Program-made: the position numbers and the translations under genes
NCBI GenBank assembly: GCA_964606415.1
Contig: CAZSGN010000119.1
Coordinates: 1-8,347 of the forward strand
Direction: 5' to 3'
Source of the DNA: CAZSGN01 sp964606415
Lineage (GTDB): Bacteria > Bacteroidota > Bacteroidia > Bacteroidales > JBBRXJ01
DNA: 8,347 nucleotides
In this document: piece by piece, positions 6,429-8,347 of the stretch
Position numbering within the stretch: position 1 is the stretch's first letter
How the letters are laid out: each line of letters opens with the position of its first letter
Notes under the pieces: model-generated
Databases searched by the model: none
Seen by the model: the letters and a program-made list of their open reading frames with translations, nothing else
Told to the model about the DNA's origin: nothing

Positions 6429-8347
6429 ATGCTTTTCTTATTGTTTGTGCCTTGTGAAGAGCTTCTATCACAAGCAACTTCCTTCTCTTTCTCAAATTAC
6501 AGCATGTACAATGGGCTTTCCAACAATGAGGTTACCAGTATAGAGGCCACTCCTGATGGATTTATCTGGGTTGGCACATCCAATGGATTAAATTGTTTTG
6601 ATGGATATACCTTTAAAACCTATCAAAAAGAAAAAGGATTCCCAGAATTACGTTCCAATCAGATCACCACATTAAAATGCGATAAGCAAGGGAATCTTTG
6701 GGTTGGAACAAAAGCCGGACTCCATTTATTTAATATCAATCATGAAACTTTCCGGAACTGGACGACCAAGAACAGCCCCCTGACCAATGATTACATCACT
6801 TCCCTGGCAGAAGATTCCACAGGAAATCTATGGATTGGGACAGTCAACGGAATTAATCGATACAATCCCCGAACAGCTACCTGGAAAACGCCAGAGAATA
6901 CGATTCCACATGGCCTAAACCACAAACAAGTCAGTAGTATACATATTGACCCCAACAATCGCTTATGGGTGGGTACCTGGGGCGAAGGACTATTTTTATC
7001 TAATTCTTTATATGATACAACAGATATACGATTCCAGCCTATCCGGCTCCGCATTACATTTACTGAATCAGGATCGAACAAATATATTACCCAGCTTTCT
7101 GTTAGTCCCAATAAGAAAAAAATAGCTATCGCAACACACGGAGGCGGTTTATTTATCTATAACCTGCAATCATTAAAACTGATCAACCACCACCTGCATA
7201 ATAAATTCGGCAAAAAGAGATTGAGCAGTAATTTTATTCATGACATCAGCTACGATACACGATCAAACCTATGGGTCGGATACAAAGAAGAAGGCATTGA
7301 TCTGATTTTGCACACGGGCAAAATAAAAAAAATTAAACCAGACTATTCAACACCCCATGGTTATCATGGTCAACAAACAAACACCCTTTATCCTCACACA
7401 AAAGACAAGATATGGATTGGAAGTAACAGGGGCCTTTCCCTGGTAAAATTTAAAAAAAATCCGATAAAACACTTTAGTAATAAAAAAGGAGCATGGAGGC
7501 TTCCGCATAACAATGTTACCGCTATTGCAAAAGATAAAAATAAAATTTACCTTGGTTTTGAAAAAGGATATTTATTTATTAAAGAAGCTTCTAATAAAGA
7601 TACCACATTTCATTGGCCGGAATTAAAAAAAGTTAATGCCATCTACCCCTCCGACAGCTTAATTTATCTTTTTTGTGAAGACGGTCTTGGAAAGTTCAAC
7701 AGGAAAACATTTCAACTTGATATAACTCGTTTTGGAAAATTTTATCCAGACCAAAAGAACCATCTCAGTCATTTTATTGTTGACAGCAACTTTTTCTGGA
7801 TCAGTGGACCTTCGGGGCTCAGATACTATCAACCCCATACGGACTCATCATCCCTGTTTACTCCATCAGCCGAAACCATAAAAGAAAAAACCGAAGGTTA
7901 CCATTTTACAACCCTGCGAAAAGGACCAAATGGACTTATATGGACCCATAGCGAAAATTATCTTTTTTCCTTTGATCCTAACAAACATACATATAAACGA
8001 CACAAAATCAAAAAAGAAGGCAATCAGGTTAACAGCATCAACACGATCAATATATTCCATGATTTAATCTGGTTAGGAACCAATAATGGTTTATATTATT
8101 TTGACCCTATCAAACATATGTTCCATCACATTTCTATAAACTACAAACGCGGAGCCCTTAACATCGAGTCCATTGAGAAATTCAAGAAACAACTGTGGCT
8201 AAGCTCCTTTAACAGTATCATCAGATTTCTTCCCAAAGAAAAAAAATATCATTACTTCGACTCAAGAAAACACTTTAAAAACATTTCTTTTAACACCAAT
8301 AGTTCATTAATTATTAATGACAGCACAATAGCCTTTGGAGGCAAAAA
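6429..8347 (+). CDS. Second beta-propeller (Reg_prop) sensor protein, 3' truncated by the window edge
   Basis: The frame from ATG 6429 stays open for 639 codons to the end of the window. The product has a hydrophobic N-terminus (about residues 2-8) with a possible cleavage after LLSQA, then the same opening as the upstream sensor (YNGLSNNEVTSIEATPDGF, then IWVGTSNGL and FDGY). Reg_prop repeats lie near residues 46, 90, 134, 179, 232, 281, 328, 373, 411, 456, 503, 546 and 589. The final visible residues (IAFGGK, 634-639) match the LFFGGINGF blade that precedes the Y_Y_Y domain upstream. It should therefore continue into Y_Y_Y, a membrane helix and a signalling output (kinase, or full HTCS), which cannot be seen. 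The first four blades keep W-x-G-T well; many later ones have lost it. The gene begins 17 bases after the kinase stop, so co-transcription is likely. TTG at 6423 is an alternative start. The ATG product has no basic residue before its hydrophobic core, so the true start is uncertain. Confidence 0.9.
   Translation, partial: MLFLLFVPCEELLSQATSFSFSNYSMYNGLSNNEVTSIEATPDGFIWVGTSNGLNCFDGYTFKTYQKEKGFPELRSNQITTLKCDKQGNLWVGTKAGLHLFNINHETFRNWTTKNSPLTNDYITSLAEDSTGNLWIGTVNGINRYNPRTATWKTPENTIPHGLNHKQVSSIHIDPNNRLWVGTWGEGLFLSNSLYDTTDIRFQPIRLRITFTESGSNKYITQLSVSPNKKKIAIATHGGGLFIYNLQSLKLINHHLHNKFGKKRLSSNFIHDISYDTRSNLWVGYKEEGIDLILHTGKIKKIKPDYSTPHGYHGQQTNTLYPHTKDKIWIGSNRGLSLVKFKKNPIKHFSNKKGAWRLPHNNVTAIAKDKNKIYLGFEKGYLFIKEASNKDTTFHWPELKKVNAIYPSDSLIYLFCEDGLGKFNRKTFQLDITRFGKFYPDQKNHLSHFIVDSNFFWISGPSGLRYYQPHTDSSSLFTPSAETIKEKTEGYHFTTLRKGPNGLIWTHSENYLFSFDPNKHTYKRHKIKKEGNQVNSINTINIFHDLIWLGTNNGLYYFDPIKHMFHHISINYKRGALNIESIEKFKKQLWLSSFNSIIRFLPKEKKYHYFDSRKHFKNISFNTNSSLIINDSTIAFGGK

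Noticed and set aside
6791..7111. 106-codon open frame on the minus strand
   Set aside because: It lies wholly inside the second propeller gene, whose repeats continue through it on the + strand.
2900..8100. Recurring W-x-G-T coding repeats, considered as a DNA repeat array
   Set aside because: They are protein-level Reg_prop blades with divergent DNA, not a nucleotide repeat or CRISPR array.

Overview
The window looks like part of a Bacteroidota (Bacteroidetes) chromosome. The DNA is AT-rich, the genes lack Shine-Dalgarno sequences, and the right two thirds carries two large periplasmic beta-propeller sensors of the kind that control carbohydrate use in this phylum. All five genes lie on the + strand. 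No RNA genes, insertion sequences or CRISPR arrays were seen.

Left part (1-2354): the end of a TRAP-type transporter operon in the order DctP (substrate-binding protein, 5' end outside the window), DctQ (small membrane subunit) and DctM (large membrane subunit). Together these form a secondary, ion-driven importer for an organic acid. The substrate cannot be fixed from the sequence. A uronate or similar sugar acid is a reasonable guess because of the neighbouring sensors.

Middle (2355-2754): about 400 bases of very AT-rich DNA without a convincing gene. It holds a 9-bp hairpin about 75 bases after the dctM stop (possible terminator), a second AT-rich 9-bp hairpin, a perfect 14-bp palindrome just before the sensor gene, and one weak Bacteroidetes-type promoter candidate.

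Right part (2755-8347): a 1218-residue membrane sensor kinase, probably starting at TTG. Its order is signal peptide, about 14 Reg_prop propeller repeats, Y_Y_Y domain, one membrane helix, PAS domain, coiled coil, HisKA and HATPase. It resembles the front of a hybrid two-component system (HTCS) protein but has no receiver or AraC-type DNA-binding domain. A second gene of the same family starts 17 bases after its stop. Its frame stays open for 639 codons to the window edge, which cuts it at what looks like the last propeller blade. The two sensors are probably co-transcribed and arose from related ancestors. A working model (inference) is that one or both sense a sugar or sugar-acid ligand in the periplasm and control its uptake, perhaps through the adjacent TRAP system. 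The cognate response regulator is not in the window.
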